Shown: positions 15,046 to 24,384, counted from the stretch's first letter. The stretch: DNA of 64,000 bases from Novosphingobium malaysiense (GCF_000802225.1 NZ_JTDI01000004.1:62001-126000); one strand, 5' to 3'. Notes: a model not told the origin generated them from the letters alone. Program-made: numbers and translations.

Positions 15046-16890
15046 TCAGAATTCCGACCAGTCGGCATCATCCACGATCTGGACGGCCGCGTTGCCGGAT
15101 TGAACGGGAACGGCTTTCGCGCGGTGCGCGGCGGCCAACTTCGGCGCGCCTGATGCGGGCTTTGCCGAGGCAAGGGGGATCAAGGCTTCACTGCCGATCC
15201 TGAACCCTCCGACCAGCGCCGAAAGGGTATCGGCTTCGCTTGCCAGGCTGCGTGCAGCGGCTGTCGCTTCTTCGACCATGGCAGCGTTCTGCTGGGTCAC
15301 GACGTCCATCTTGCCAATCGTATCGTTGGTATCGCGCAGGTTCGCAGCCTGTTCGGACGATGCGGTGGTGATCCGCGTGACCACTTCGGTGGCAAGGTCG
15401 ATGCGATCGATGATGGTCGTGAGGGCCTCGCCCGTCTTGCGCACCATCTCGACGCCGGAGCCTACCTGCCCGGAGCTGGTCTCGATAAGTTCGCGGATGT
15501 CCTTGGCCGCTTCGGCCGAACGCTGGGCGAGACCGCGGACCTCGTTGGCAACCACGGCAAAGCCCTTGCCAGCATCGCCCGCCCGGGCAGCCTCGACGCC
15601 TGCGTTGAGCGCCAGGAGGTTGGTCTGGAACGCGATAGAGTCGATCACCGCGATGATCTGGCCGATTTCGCCGGTGGACTTCTCGATCTGCTCCATGGCG
15701 GTCACGGCCTGTCCGACCACTTCGCCGCCCCGACGCGCCTCCGCAACGGCGGCATCGACGCTGCGGTGCGCCTCTGCGGCACTTTGTGCCGTCTCCTGCA
15801 GCGCCTGGCTGAGAGAACTGACCGACGTCGCCGTGTGACCCAGCTCGCTGGCATGCTGCTCGGTGCGCTGGGCGAGATCGTTCGATGCCTGGCTGATCTC
15901 CATCGAACCGGTGCGGATCGCCTGGGTCGAGCGTGAAACCGATTCCATCGCCTCGCGCAGGCGCAAGGCCGTCGCGTTGAAATCCCTCTCGAGCTGGCGG
16001 TAGGCCTCGCCCAACCGAGGCAGTTCGACGGTGAGATCGCCGGCAGCCATCGAGCGCAGGCCGTTGCCGACCAGATCGATCATCTCGCGCGCTTCGGCAT
16101 CACCCTGCGCCTTCGCACGGAGGGCGTCGCGCAAGCGCGCTGCCGCGCGGGCGAGATCGCCGACCTCATCGCTGCGGTCCATATTCTCGATGGTCTCATC
16201 GAACCGGCCCGCCTCGATCGCGCCGATGGCGCTGCGCAGTGAATCCAGTTCTTCACCGATGCTGTTGCGGATGGCACGGGCCATCAGATACGACACAAGC
16301 CCCGCCACGGCGGCAAGGCCAACCGTGATAAACATCACCCAATGGGCAATTGCATCCTGCGAGGCGGCGACCTCCTCACTACGCGCGACGACCGGCTCGC
16401 GAATCTTCTCGATGCTGTCATCTACCTCGTTGCCGATCGCAGCCACGCGGTCGAGTTCGGAGGGGCTTGCCTGTCCCTGCGAAAACGCTTCGCTGACGGC
16501 AGTGGCATAGTCCTTGGCTTTGGCGCTGACGGCATCGACATGGCCCATTTCCTGCGCGTCGGTATGGGCTCGCGTCTCACTGATCGATGTCTCGAAATCC
16601 CGCGCGTTGCTTCGCCAGCCCTCAGACGTTTCCGGCGTGCCATATACCGCGTGGCGGAAAACGTCGCGTTCGAGAGACGCGAAATCCTTTTCCAGCAGGG
16701 CGGCGAACAATGCCTGCTGCGACGTTTGGTCCTTGAGGCCCGTCATGTGCAGCGTAAGCAGCGAACCGACAACAGCCGTGACGACAAGACATAAGGCCAC
16801 AGCCACCGCCGCGAACGACTGAAGAGAAAGCCGACGGGAAATCGACTGCCGGCGCAACCAACTCCCCCCCTGCGAAGATCCGTAAGACAT
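15046..16890 (-). CDS. Methyl-accepting chemotaxis protein
   Basis: 614 residues. TM1 is at about 24-46 and a periplasmic helical domain of about 145 residues follows. TM2 ([22 protein letters not shown]) leads to HAMP segments and the signalling hairpin [37 protein letters not shown]. The protein ends in DWSEF, which fits the xWxxF tether that binds CheR/CheB. The receptor should therefore be adapted efficiently by methylation. The ATG at 16890 is chosen; a frame extending to 17094 has no receptor-like sequence. No che or flagellar genes are nearby. It sits between the sulfotransferase operon and the P450 gene, so it may sense a compound handled by that region (inference). Confidence 0.9.
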   Translation of the reverse strand: MSYGSSQGGSWLRRQSISRRLSLQSFAAVAVALCLVVTAVVGSLLTLHMTGLKDQTSQQALFAALLEKDFASLERDVFRHAVYGTPETSEGWRSNARDFETSISETRAHTDAQEMGHVDAVSAKAKDYATAVSEAFSQGQASPSELDRVAAIGNEVDDSIEKIREPVVARSEEVAASQDAIAHWVMFITVGLAAVAGLVSYLMARAIRNSIGEELDSLRSAIGAIEAGRFDETIENMDRSDEVGDLARAAARLRDALRAKAQGDAEAREMIDLVGNGLRSMAAGDLTVELPRLGEAYRQLERDFNATALRLREAMESVSRSTQAIRTGSMEISQASNDLAQRTEQHASELGHTATSVSSLSQALQETAQSAAEAHRSVDAAVAEARRGGEVVGQAVTAMEQIEKSTGEIGQIIAVIDSIAFQTNLLALNAGVEAARAGDAGKGFAVVANEVRGLAQRSAEAAKDIRELIETSSGQVGSGVEMVRKTGEALTTIIDRIDLATEVVTRITTASSEQAANLRDTNDTIGKMDVVTQQNAAMVEEATAAARSLASEADTLSALVGGFRIGSEALIPLASAKPASGAPKLAAAHRAKAVPVQSGNAAVQIVDDADWSEF

Positions 16891-17200
16891 CGTTTTCAAC
16901 CTTTCACCTGGCGCCCCGAAAAGACTGCATGAACGCAGTTCTACATACCCTCCGTTAAGCCCACTCTTTGAAAAACGGACTTCGGCCGCATAAGCGAATG
17001 TCCTGAGAACGTTCGTGATGCGTAATCCACTGGCTTTCGCCGAGTCAGACGTTTGCCGATCATCTGACTGGCGCAATTGCCTCATAACACCCAAATTTCT
17101 TTATTTTTTTCCTTCTGCGCGATCTATGCTAACAAACTGATTGGCATTAATCCCCGAGTCCCAAGCATGCGACCGGTGGCGTTGCGAGAGGAACATATTC
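16891..17200. other. 310-bp divergent control region between the chemoreceptor and P450 genes
   Basis: The region holds promoters for both genes. Visible structures are the short hairpin ACTGC-N6-GCAGT (16924-16939), the palindrome GAACGTTC (17006-17013), and an inverted repeat (17043-17069). An A/T-rich stretch at 17092-17113 lies upstream of the P450 gene. No further gene was recognised. Confidence 0.6.
17043..17069. promoter_or_regulatory. Inverted repeat AGTCAGA-N13-TCTGACT upstream of P450
   Basis: Two perfect 7-bp arms lie at 17043-17049 and 17063-17069, with 20 bp (about two helical turns) between arm starts. The spacing suits a dimeric regulator binding one DNA face. The TetR gene downstream of the P450 is a candidate regulator. 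Confidence 0.4.
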
Positions 17201-18436
17201 ATGAGCGCACAACGACTGGCCGATCTGGACCTGGCCCATCTCCCCATCGAGACGGCCGAATTCGCCGCCGATCCCAACCCCTGGCTGGAGCAGGCTCGCG
17301 CCAAGCACCCCTGGCTGGCATCGAGCAACATCGGCCCGGTGCTGACCTCCTATCGTGCCATCGACGAGATCATGCGCATGGACGATGCGCTCAAGATGCC
17401 CGGTGGCGAGATCGTCTCGATCATGGGCGCCGAGGGCACGGGCTGGGGCGACTTCGCGAAGGAGATGATGCTGGTGCGCGAAGGTCCGGACCACCAAAGA
17501 CTGCGCGGATCGGTAAGCGCTGCCTTCGGCCCGAACAATGTCAAGCGCATGCGCCCGGTGATGGTGGAGACGATTTCCGCCCTGCTCGAAGAATGGGCCC
17601 CAAAGGGATCCTTCGACTTCGCCGAATTCGCCGCCAATTTCCCGGTACGCGTGATGTTCGCGCTGATCGGCGGCGACGTGAGCAAGCTGCCAGAGATCAT
17701 CGCCTCGCTGGAAGTGCAAGGCACCAGCTTCAACATGATCGTCGAGGACATGCCGAAAATCGAGGAGGCCTATCAGGTCCTGTGGCGCTTCGTGGACGAT
17801 CTGATCGAGGAACGTGGACCCGACGCAGGCAAGGGCGACCTGCTCGACGACCTGATCGCTTCCAATACGCGCGGCGACCTGACCGACAAGGAACTGCGCC
17901 AGATGCTCGTTTTCCTGTTCGGCGCCGGCTACGATACGTCGAAGAACCTTCTCACCCTGCTGATGAACACCATGATCGATCACCCCAACATCTGGCGGCG
18001 ATGCGCGGAGGACAAGGACTTCTGCCGGCAAGTCGTGCGCGAGCAACTGCGCCTGACGAGCCCTTCCAACACCTACCGCGTGACGACGCGCGAGGTGACC
18101 TGGGGCGGCGTGACCATCCCGGCCAATACGATGCTGCTGTTTCCGCTCGGTATTTCCGGGCGCGACCCGGCCATGTTCGCGGACCCGCTGACGTTCGATC
18201 CGAACCGTCCTGACCGCACTGCCCCTCTCGCCTTCGGTCGCGGAATGCACATCTGCCTTGGGCAGTTCCTCGCCCAGGCAAATGTCGAGGAAGGAACGCA
18301 CCTGATCGCACAAAGGCTAAGGAATCCGCGCCATTCGGCACCAGCCCAATGGCGCAGCTTCGCCGGCGTCTGGGGCATCAAGTCGCTTCCCATCGCCTTC
18401 GATCCAGCGCCCGCCCGCGCTCCCGAACCGGCATGA
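17201..18436 (+). CDS. Cytochrome P450
   Basis: 411-residue soluble bacterial P450. The I-helix oxygen-activation motif is FGAGYDTSKNLL (about 238-249), the ExxR pair is in REQLRL (about 280), and the heme-binding loop is FGRGMHICLGQFLA with the thiolate cysteine near residue 352. It should hydroxylate an organic substrate using electrons from a ferredoxin. The ATG at 17201 follows GAGAGGAA. The stop overlaps the start of a TetR gene (ATGA), so both are coexpressed. No ferredoxin or ferredoxin reductase is adjacent; a P450-type 2Fe-2S ferredoxin is encoded at 50.4 kb. The P450 family cannot be assigned by eye. Confidence 0.93.
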   Translation: MSAQRLADLDLAHLPIETAEFAADPNPWLEQARAKHPWLASSNIGPVLTSYRAIDEIMRMDDALKMPGGEIVSIMGAEGTGWGDFAKEMMLVREGPDHQRLRGSVSAAFGPNNVKRMRPVMVETISALLEEWAPKGSFDFAEFAANFPVRVMFALIGGDVSKLPEIIASLEVQGTSFNMIVEDMPKIEEAYQVLWRFVDDLIEERGPDAGKGDLLDDLIASNTRGDLTDKELRQMLVFLFGAGYDTSKNLLTLLMNTMIDHPNIWRRCAEDKDFCRQVVREQLRLTSPSNTYRVTTREVTWGGVTIPANTMLLFPLGISGRDPAMFADPLTFDPNRPDRTAPLAFGRGMHICLGQFLAQANVEEGTHLIAQRLRNPRHSAPAQWRSFAGVWGIKSLPIAFDPAPARAPEPA

Positions 18437-19035
18437 ACACCACCATCGCGCCCAAGCGCCGGATGGGCTCGCGCAGTTCCGCGACCCATGCAGCCCTGCT
18501 CGATGCGACGGAAGCGGTCATGCGCGAGGAGGGCTACGCAGCCGTCACCTCGCGCCGCGTGGCCGAGCGGGCCGGGATCAACCAGCAGACGGTCTATTAC
18601 TACTTCGCCACGATGGACGACCTGCTGCTGGCTGCCTACCGTCGCCGCACCCGCCAGATGCGCGAGCGCGTGGAACAGGCGATGGATGCCGATCGCCCCC
18701 TGCATGCGCTGTGGCAATGCTTCGCCGATCCCTTCGATGCGGCGCTGACGATGGAATACCTGGCCCTCGCGAACCACAATGAAGCCATCCGCCGCGAGAC
18801 GGTGGCTTTCGGCGAAGTCTTGCGCGCCATGGAAGTGGAGCGGCTGATACCGGCCACGAACATGGCCTTGCCCGATGGCGCGCCGGACAATCCGCTCGGC
18901 CTGGTCATGGCGCTGACGTGGGTGGCCCACCTCATGGGCTTCGAGGCCACGCTGGGCCTGCGCGGTGGCCACCGTGAAGCGCGTCAGCTTGCCGAATGGG
19001 CGCTGCGGCAGGTGGAGCCTGCCGGCAAGCGTTAG
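18433..19035 (+). CDS. TetR-family transcriptional regulator
   Basis: 200 residues with an N-terminal TetR helix-turn-helix (LLDATEAVMREEGYAAVTSRRVAERAGINQQTVYYYFATMDDLL) and a helical ligand domain. The ATG at 18433 overlaps the P450 stop by 4 bp, which indicates translational coupling and probable local control of the P450. The stop (TAG, 19033-19035) overlaps the stop of the convergent symporter gene (TAA, 19034-19032). The operator may be the dyad at 17043-17069 (inference). Confidence 0.9.
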   Translation: MNTTIAPKRRMGSRSSATHAALLDATEAVMREEGYAAVTSRRVAERAGINQQTVYYYFATMDDLLLAAYRRRTRQMRERVEQAMDADRPLHALWQCFADPFDAALTMEYLALANHNEAIRRETVAFGEVLRAMEVERLIPATNMALPDGAPDNPLGLVMALTWVAHLMGFEATLGLRGGHREARQLAEWALRQVEPAGKR

Positions 19036-19997
19036 GCCTCTGCCTGCGCCGCAAAGCGGCGTGCCAGCACCGCGCAGACCATGAGCTGGATCTGGTGAAA
19101 GAACATCAGCGGCAGGATGATTGCGCCCACTTGCGCCTGTGCGAACAGGACGCCGGCCAGCGGGACGCCGGTGGCAAGGCTTTTCTTTGACCCGCAGAAA
19201 AGCAGGACGATCCGATCCTCCCGCGAAAACCCCATTGCGCGGCCAATCGTCGCGGCCACTGCCATCACCACCGTCAGGATCGCCAGCGACAGCACCGCAA
19301 TCAATCCAAGCTCGGAAAGCGTCACCCGGCTCCAGAGCCCTTCGAGTACGGCAGCACCGAAGGCGGTGTAGACGACGAGCAGGATCGAGCCCCGGTCCAC
19401 GTAGCCGAGTACCTGCTTGTGCCGCGTGACGAAGCCTCCGATCACCGGGCTCAGGAAATGCCCGGCCAGGAACGGCAGAAGCAGTTGCACAGAAATCGCG
19501 ATGATCGGATCGGTCGAAAAGCCGCCCTGCTTGCCGGTTATGAGTATCGCCGTCAGCACCGGCGTCAGGAAGATGCCGGCCAGGTTGGAAAATGATGCGC
19601 TGCATACTGCGGCGGCCACATTGCCTCCCGCGATGGCCGTGAAGGCAATCGAGGACTGCACCGTCGAGGGCAACAGGGTGAGAAAGAGCACGCCGGTCGC
19701 AAGCGAGGGATCAAGGCCCGGAATAGCCTTAACCGCCAGTCCCAGGAGCGGAAACAGCACGAAGGTCAGCGACATGGTCGTGAGATGAAGCTTCCATGCC
19801 CGCGCCCCGTCGATGATCGCCTCGCGCGAGAGCTTGGCGCCATGCAGGAAGAACAACAGCGCGATACCGACGTCTGCCACGCCGCCCGCAACGCCCGCCC
19901 ACACGCCTCGGGCCGGCAGCAGCGAGGCAAGGGCCACGGTGCCGACGAGAAGCAGCAGGTAGGGGTCTATGTTAAGCCGCGCGAGCAGGCGGTTCAT
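19032..19997 (-). CDS. Bile acid:sodium symporter family (SLC10A7/YfeH-type) transporter
   Basis: The 321-residue polytopic protein has about ten hydrophobic helices. Motifs typical of the YfeH/SLC10A7 branch include GVADVGIALLFFLHGAKLS, TLLPSTVQSSIAFTAIAGGNVAAAVCSAS and LLFCGSKKSLATGVPLAGVLF. Related proteins move anionic organic compounds or regulate ion entry with sodium coupling. It converges on the TetR gene with overlapping stops, and an epimerase-like gene lies 19 bp upstream on the same strand. The substrate is unknown. Confidence 0.88.
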   Translation of the reverse strand: MNRLLARLNIDPYLLLLVGTVALASLLPARGVWAGVAGGVADVGIALLFFLHGAKLSREAIIDGARAWKLHLTTMSLTFVLFPLLGLAVKAIPGLDPSLATGVLFLTLLPSTVQSSIAFTAIAGGNVAAAVCSASFSNLAGIFLTPVLTAILITGKQGGFSTDPIIAISVQLLLPFLAGHFLSPVIGGFVTRHKQVLGYVDRGSILLVVYTAFGAAVLEGLWSRVTLSELGLIAVLSLAILTVVMAVAATIGRAMGFSREDRIVLLFCGSKKSLATGVPLAGVLFAQAQVGAIILPLMFFHQIQLMVCAVLARRFAAQAEA

Positions 19998-20016
19998 GGC
20001 CGCAGGGTCTTTCCGG

Positions 20017-20943
20017 TCACAGCCACTTGTTCTCGCGGTACCACTGCGCCGTCGCCTTCAGGCCCTCGCGCGTTTCTATCTGCGGCGTCCACAGCGAGGA
20101 TGGAACGGCTGCCTTCGGCGAGACGACCCAGTCCGGATGACTGAAGTACGCGGCCCGGTCCATGGTCATCTTCGCCTTGGTGCCGCGAAAGAACCTGTCC
20201 ACCTTGGCCGACCGCTCGAGAGCCTTGCGCGAGAGGCCGAGCACCTTGGGCCGCCGCCCCATGGCCCAGCCGATGGCCCGTGCCATTTCGTAGTGCCCCC
20301 AGCCCTCGGGCTTGCCGTCGTCCGGCTCGAACAGGCGGCCGGACACGTCTTCCCGGCCCGGCACCAGTGCCACCAGCAGGCGGGCAAGGTCATCGACGTG
20401 GATCATCGATGCGCGCCCTTCGTTCGGCGTCGGAATCACGCCCCACCGCGCGGCGCGGAACAGCTCGAACATTTCCTTGTCGCGCGGCCCGTAGATCGCG
20501 GGCGGCCGCACGATCGTCCAGTCGAGCGGACTGGCCATCAGCAGTTTTTCGGCGCGCGCCTTGGAAGCGCCATAAGCGGACAGGGCGGGCTCGCGTGCCG
20601 AGAGCGAGGATACATGCACGAAGCGCGGAATACCCTTGGCAACGACGGTCTCGATGAGGTTGAGCGTCCCGGTGACGTTGCCCGCCTCGAAACCGGCGGT
20701 ATCGGGAGCGTTGACGACACCGGCGACATGGATCGTGGCCTCAGCGCCGCGAGTCAGTTCGGAAAGCGCCACGGTGTCGGCAAGGTCGCCGCTAACCCAG
20801 CGGACGTTCTCGCGCGCGGGCTGGTCGCGGCGGGCAAGTGCCTGGACCATGTAACCGGCGGCCAAGGCCGCATCGAGGACAGCCTGACCGACGAAGCCCG
20901 TGGCGCCGGTCAGCGCAATGGTTGGCTGGTCCGTTTCGATCAC
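20017..20943 (-). CDS. NAD-dependent epimerase/dehydratase family (extended SDR)
   Basis: 308-residue extended SDR with the loop GATGFVG (about 13-19), the aspartate in SGDLAD, a catalytic YGASK, and the family strand WTIVRPPAIYGPRDKEMFELFR. Relatives include sugar-nucleotide epimerases, NDUFA9-like quinone-associated proteins and 3-beta-HSD-like enzymes. Its start overlaps the proB stop by 4 bp, so it is coexpressed with proline synthesis. The exact substrate cannot be predicted. Confidence 0.87.
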   Translation of the reverse strand: MIETDQPTIALTGATGFVGQAVLDAALAAGYMVQALARRDQPARENVRWVSGDLADTVALSELTRGAEATIHVAGVVNAPDTAGFEAGNVTGTLNLIETVVAKGIPRFVHVSSLSAREPALSAYGASKARAEKLLMASPLDWTIVRPPAIYGPRDKEMFELFRAARWGVIPTPNEGRASMIHVDDLARLLVALVPGREDVSGRLFEPDDGKPEGWGHYEMARAIGWAMGRRPKVLGLSRKALERSAKVDRFFRGTKAKMTMDRAAYFSHPDWVVSPKAAVPSSLWTPQIETREGLKATAQWYRENKWL

Positions 20944-22070
20944 TTGAGAGCCATCTGATCACGATGAACGACAGACGAGCGCGGGGCATAACCCAGCACG
21001 TCGGCCTGATCGCTGGAATGCAGCCCGGTTATCGCAGCGCATTCGGTCGCATCGTATTCGGAAAGGCCATGCGCTAGGACGCGCCCTTTCTCGTCGACGA
21101 TTGCAACCGGATCGCCACGCTCGAAAACGCCCTCCACTTCGATGACGCCCTTGGCGAGAAGGCTCGACCCGCGCTGCAAGGCCGCCGCAGCCCCTGCATC
21201 GACGACGAGACTCCCCTTGAGACGCAGCCTTCCGCCGAGCCAGGCTTTGCGCGCGCCGGCCTTGCGACGCGGAAGGAACAAGGTGCCGATGCCCTGCCCG
21301 ATTATGCGCTGCACCGGCCGGTCATGCTGGCCATTGCCGATGACCAGACATATCCCCGCCAGCTCTGCAATCTCGGCCGCCTGCAACTTGGAGACCATAC
21401 CGCCCGACCCCATGCCGGAGTTGGATTCCGCACTCGCCATGGCATTTATCTCGGGCGAAATGCCTTCGACCAGCGGTACCATCTGCGCGCCTTCTTCTGT
21501 CGGATGGCGATCATAAAGGCCATCGATGTCTGACAGCAGCAGCACGGCGCTCGCCTGCGCCGCCTGCGCCACGCGCGCTGCAAGGCGGTCGTTGTCGCCG
21601 AAACGGATTTCGTTGGTGGCGACCGAATCGTTCTCGTTGATCACCGGCACCGCTCCGGCGTCCAGCAGACGTGTAAGCGTGGCCGTGACGTTGAGGTATC
21701 GGCGCCTGTCCTCGAGATCTTCCAGTGTAAGCAACATTTGCGCCGCCGTGAGACCATGATTGCCCAACAGTTCGGTCCAGAGCCCTGACAGCGCGATCTG
21801 GCCGACGGCAGCCGCCGCCTGCGCATCGGCGAGCGAGCCGCGGCCGCCCTTTTCAAGCCGCAAGGTGGCAGCACCGAGAGCGATCGCTCCCGAAGACACG
21901 ACGATCACCTGCTGCCCGCGCCCGCGCGCCGCCGCAATCTCGTCGACAAGGCCAGCCAGCCATTCGCGCCGCACGCCCTGTTTGCCCACGAGCAGCGCCG
22001 ATCCGACCTTGATCACAAGGAGCGGACAGCGGGCCGTTTCGGCAAGGTCGGAAAGAGAAGCGATCGCCAT
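20940..22070 (-). CDS. proB: Glutamate 5-kinase
   Basis: 376 residues. The amino-acid kinase domain has VIKVGSALLV at the N-terminus, VVSSGAIALGAATL, INENDSVATNEIRFGDNDRLAA, and GMGSGGMVSKLQAAEIA. The C-terminal PUA domain (about 280-365) has GSLVVDAGAAAALQRGSSLLAKGV. It phosphorylates glutamate, the first step of proline synthesis; proC is 3 kb away on the same strand. The PUA-containing length matches the full-size bacterial enzyme. An 11-bp inverted repeat lies 30 bp upstream of the start. Confidence 0.96.
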   Translation of the reverse strand: MAIASLSDLAETARCPLLVIKVGSALLVGKQGVRREWLAGLVDEIAAARGRGQQVIVVSSGAIALGAATLRLEKGGRGSLADAQAAAAVGQIALSGLWTELLGNHGLTAAQMLLTLEDLEDRRRYLNVTATLTRLLDAGAVPVINENDSVATNEIRFGDNDRLAARVAQAAQASAVLLLSDIDGLYDRHPTEEGAQMVPLVEGISPEINAMASAESNSGMGSGGMVSKLQAAEIAELAGICLVIGNGQHDRPVQRIIGQGIGTLFLPRRKAGARKAWLGGRLRLKGSLVVDAGAAAALQRGSSLLAKGVIEVEGVFERGDPVAIVDEKGRVLAHGLSEYDATECAAITGLHSSDQADVLGYAPRSSVVHRDQMALK

Positions 22071-22099
22071 GGGAGCGCCAGCCTCTAGGAGAATTGCCG

Positions 22100-22156
22100 C
22101 GTTCAGGAAAGCTTATGTGTGCAATTCCACGCGCAAGTCATCGGGTTTCCTGAACG
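22100..22156. repeat. 11-bp inverted repeat between obgE and proB
   Basis: CGTTCAGGAAA (22100-22110) and TTTCCTGAACG (22146-22156) are perfect inverted copies around a 35-nt loop. The structure lies in the proB leader, downstream of the obgE stop. In RNA it would form a long-looped stem near the proB start. Confidence 0.6.
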
Positions 22157-22191
22157 GATGGGGGGCTCGCAACCGGCCCGTCCGATAATGG

Positions 22192-23247
22192 TCAGATCGG
22201 CGACCACGGCTTTTCGTTGAGTTCTTCCTGTTCGCCCTCGGGCCTTTCGGTCACCGTCGCAGCGGGAAGATATTCGATCACTGCATCGAGAAGCTTCGAC
22301 ATGCCCTTGCCGGTAGCACCGGAGATCGGGAAGACTTCGTCCGCCCCGGCTCTCAACAGTTCCTTTGCATATTCGCCGGCCAGTTCGTCGTCGACGAGAT
22401 CGATCTTGTTGAGCGCAACGAGACGTGGCTTGTCTTCCAGGCCGCTGCCGTAGGCCCCCAACTCCTCTTCGACGACCCGCATCGCCTCGACGGGGTCGGT
22501 GCTGGAAATATCGATGAGGTGGACGAGCACGCGGCAGCGCTCGATATGGCCGAGAAAGCGGTCCCCGATGCCTGCCCCGTCCGCGGCGCCGGCGATCAGG
22601 CCGGGAATATCGGCAAGAACGAACTCGCGCCCCTTGTGATGGACAACGCCGAGTTGCGGTCGCAGCGTCGTGAAGGCGTAATCGCCGACCTTGGCCTTGG
22701 TGTTCGAAAGCTTGTTGATGAAGGTCGACTTGCCGGCATTGGGCATGCCCACGAGCCCGACGTCGGCCAGCAGCTTAAGACGCAGCCAGACCCACATCTC
22801 TTCCGCCGGTTCGCCGGGTTGATGCTGGCGCGGCGCACGATTGGTGCTGGTCTTGTAGCTGGCGTTGCCACGGCCTCCCAAGCCGCCCTCCAGCATAACG
22901 ATACGCTGGCCAGCTTCGGTGAGATCGGCCAGCACCGTCTCGCGGTCTTCGTCGGAGATGATCTGCGTGCCCACCGGGACCTTGATGACGAGGTCCTTGG
23001 CGGATGCTCCGTTGCGGTTCTTGCCCATGCCATGGCCGCCGCGCTGGGCTTTGAAGTGCTGGGTATAACGAAAGTCGATCAGCGTGTTGAGACCGGCGAC
23101 GGCCTCGAACACCACGTTGCCGCCCTTGCCGCCATTACCGCCGTCGGGACCGCCGTACTCGATGTACTTCTCACGCCGGAACGACACAGCGCCCGGGCCG
23201 CCTGCGCCCGAGCGGATATAGATTTTGGCTTGATCGAGAAAATGCAT
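22192..23247 (-). CDS. obgE: GTPase ObgE/CgtA
   Basis: 351 residues. The glycine-rich Obg domain comes first (YIRSGAGGPGAVSFRREKYI, GGPDGGNGGKGGNV), then the G domain with GMPNAGKST (G1), DIPGLI (G3) and NKIDLVDD (G4). The C-terminus is short and acidic (PEGEQEELNEKPWSPI), without an OCT domain. Obg is an essential ribosome-assembly and stress GTPase. It lies between tRNA-Ala and proB on the same strand, and obgE-proB adjacency is common in proteobacteria. Confidence 0.97.
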   Translation of the reverse strand: MHFLDQAKIYIRSGAGGPGAVSFRREKYIEYGGPDGGNGGKGGNVVFEAVAGLNTLIDFRYTQHFKAQRGGHGMGKNRNGASAKDLVIKVPVGTQIISDEDRETVLADLTEAGQRIVMLEGGLGGRGNASYKTSTNRAPRQHQPGEPAEEMWVWLRLKLLADVGLVGMPNAGKSTFINKLSNTKAKVGDYAFTTLRPQLGVVHHKGREFVLADIPGLIAGAADGAGIGDRFLGHIERCRVLVHLIDISSTDPVEAMRVVEEELGAYGSGLEDKPRLVALNKIDLVDDELAGEYAKELLRAGADEVFPISGATGKGMSKLLDAVIEYLPAATVTERPEGEQEELNEKPWSPI

Positions 23248-23302
23248 GTGTCGAGTATCCGGCGGCTGTCAGAGGCGTAGGCATGTCCGCCCAAAATGCG
23301 AA

Positions 23303-23324
23303 CGGCCGCAGCAATGTGCGGCCG
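23303..23324 (-). terminator. Hairpin terminator after tRNA-Ala
   Basis: CGGCCGCA / TGCGGCCG stem of 8 bp with a 6-nt loop lies 22 bp beyond the 3' end of the tRNA. On the minus strand it is followed by GTTCGCATTTTGG. Confidence 0.7.
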
Positions 23325-23345
23325 GTCAGCGTGAATATCAATTAC

Positions 23346-23421
<76 letters not shown>

Positions 23422-23506
23422 GTTCCAGTATGATCCCGATCGCGGCACTTGGCGCATCGGGAGCGATCCCTTAGCGAAGACAACTCCGCCATGAAAGAGC
23501 AAAAAT

Positions 23507-23534
23507 GCGCGGGCAACCGAGATTCTGCCCGCGC
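23507..23534 (-). terminator. Rho-independent terminator of the proline-rich lipoprotein gene
   Basis: A 9-bp perfect stem (GCGCGGGCA / TGCCCGCGC) with a 10-nt loop lies just past the lipoprotein stop. On the minus strand it is followed by ATTTTTGCTC. Confidence 0.85.
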
Positions 23535-23548
23535 TTTGCACCCTGCCC

Positions 23549-24298
23549 CTACTGGGAATAGGACTGCGGATTGCCCGACTGCTGCTCGACCTGCTGGTCG
23601 AAATCGGGCCGTACGGTAATCAACCCGCCTCCGTACCGCGCCTGCCAGGCCGCCAAATCTGCCTTGTATTGCTCATAGGCACTGAAGAACGACTTGAACG
23701 GCGCTTCCATCTTGGCGAGCCCGGAAAACGCATAGGTGTTGAACTGGCCGGGGTCGACCGTCTGCAGCTCCGTCGTCAGGTTCATCGCCGCATCGCAGAA
23801 CCCGGAACTGACCGGCGGCAGGGCGAAGAAATTGTAGACCTGGGTCTGATAGGTCTCTCGCGCACGCAGCGCAGCCCTTGCGCTGTTGCCGGCGCGGAAG
23901 CTGGAATCGATCTCCTTGTTCGCGGCGTCGAGCTGCTTGTCGTAGACATCCAGGAAGCGCTTGTAGCCGGCGAGGATGGGCGCGTACTGCGGCTCCATGC
24001 AGTTGAGCGCCGCGACGTTGTAGGCCGAACGCAAGTTCCAGACCGCCTGCGAGGTCGAAATGCCGGTATTGACGGTATGGCGTTCGCCGTTGGCGTCGAT
24101 CGGCGGAATGGTCATGTCCAGCGGAGCGCCAGAAGGCGGCGTGGGCATGGGCGGGATAACGACGACCGGCGGCGGCGGCGGCGGCGGCGGAGCAGGCGTC
24201 GGAGCGCATCCGGAAAGCACCGCCAGCGTCATGGCTACGGCCGATCCGGCCAGCAGGGGCAACCTGCGACCAAGGACTTTGAACTTTTCCACTTCCAC
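23549..24298 (-). CDS. Proline-rich lipoprotein of unknown function
   Basis: 249 residues. A signal peptide ends in the lipobox LSGCA (cysteine near residue 31), followed by a proline stretch (eight consecutive Pro, then VVVIPP). The rest is a soluble, probably helical domain with two cysteines (LNCMEPQY, SGFCDAAMNL) that could pair in the periplasm. I do not recognise the family. The stretch could span the peptidoglycan layer. A GTG at 24298 or 24292 is the start; neither has a strong ribosome site. The Pro run is encoded by (GGC)7 on the plus strand, so slippage would change only the number of prolines. Confidence 0.7.
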   Translation of the reverse strand: MEVEKFKVLGRRLPLLAGSAVAMTLAVLSGCAPTPAPPPPPPPPVVVIPPMPTPPSGAPLDMTIPPIDANGERHTVNTGISTSQAVWNLRSAYNVAALNCMEPQYAPILAGYKRFLDVYDKQLDAANKEIDSSFRAGNSARAALRARETYQTQVYNFFALPPVSSGFCDAAMNLTTELQTVDPGQFNTYAFSGLAKMEAPFKSFFSAYEQYKADLAAWQARYGGGLITVRPDFDQQVEQQSGNPQSYSQ

Positions 24299-24354
24299 CC
24301 GTTAAATCTCCATCACCGAGACGCAATTATTAGCGCCCCGGTGCGTCAAAGAAA

Positions 24355-24384
24355 ATGCCCGGTGCGACGAACCGCACCGGGCAT
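24355..24384 (-). terminator. Rho-independent terminator of the Bax-inhibitor-1 gene
   Basis: A 12-bp perfect stem (ATGCCCGGTGCG and its complement) with a 6-nt loop lies about 70 bp past the gene's stop. On the minus strand TTTTCTTT follows directly. Confidence 0.9.

Noticed and set aside
17070-17082. Sigma-54 promoter-like TGGCGCAATTGCC before the P450 gene
   Set aside because: The GG-to-GC spacing is 7 bp instead of the required 10 bp.
24168-24190. GGC trinucleotide repeat as a phase-variation switch
   Set aside because: The repeat unit is three bases, so slippage changes only the proline count and never the reading frame.
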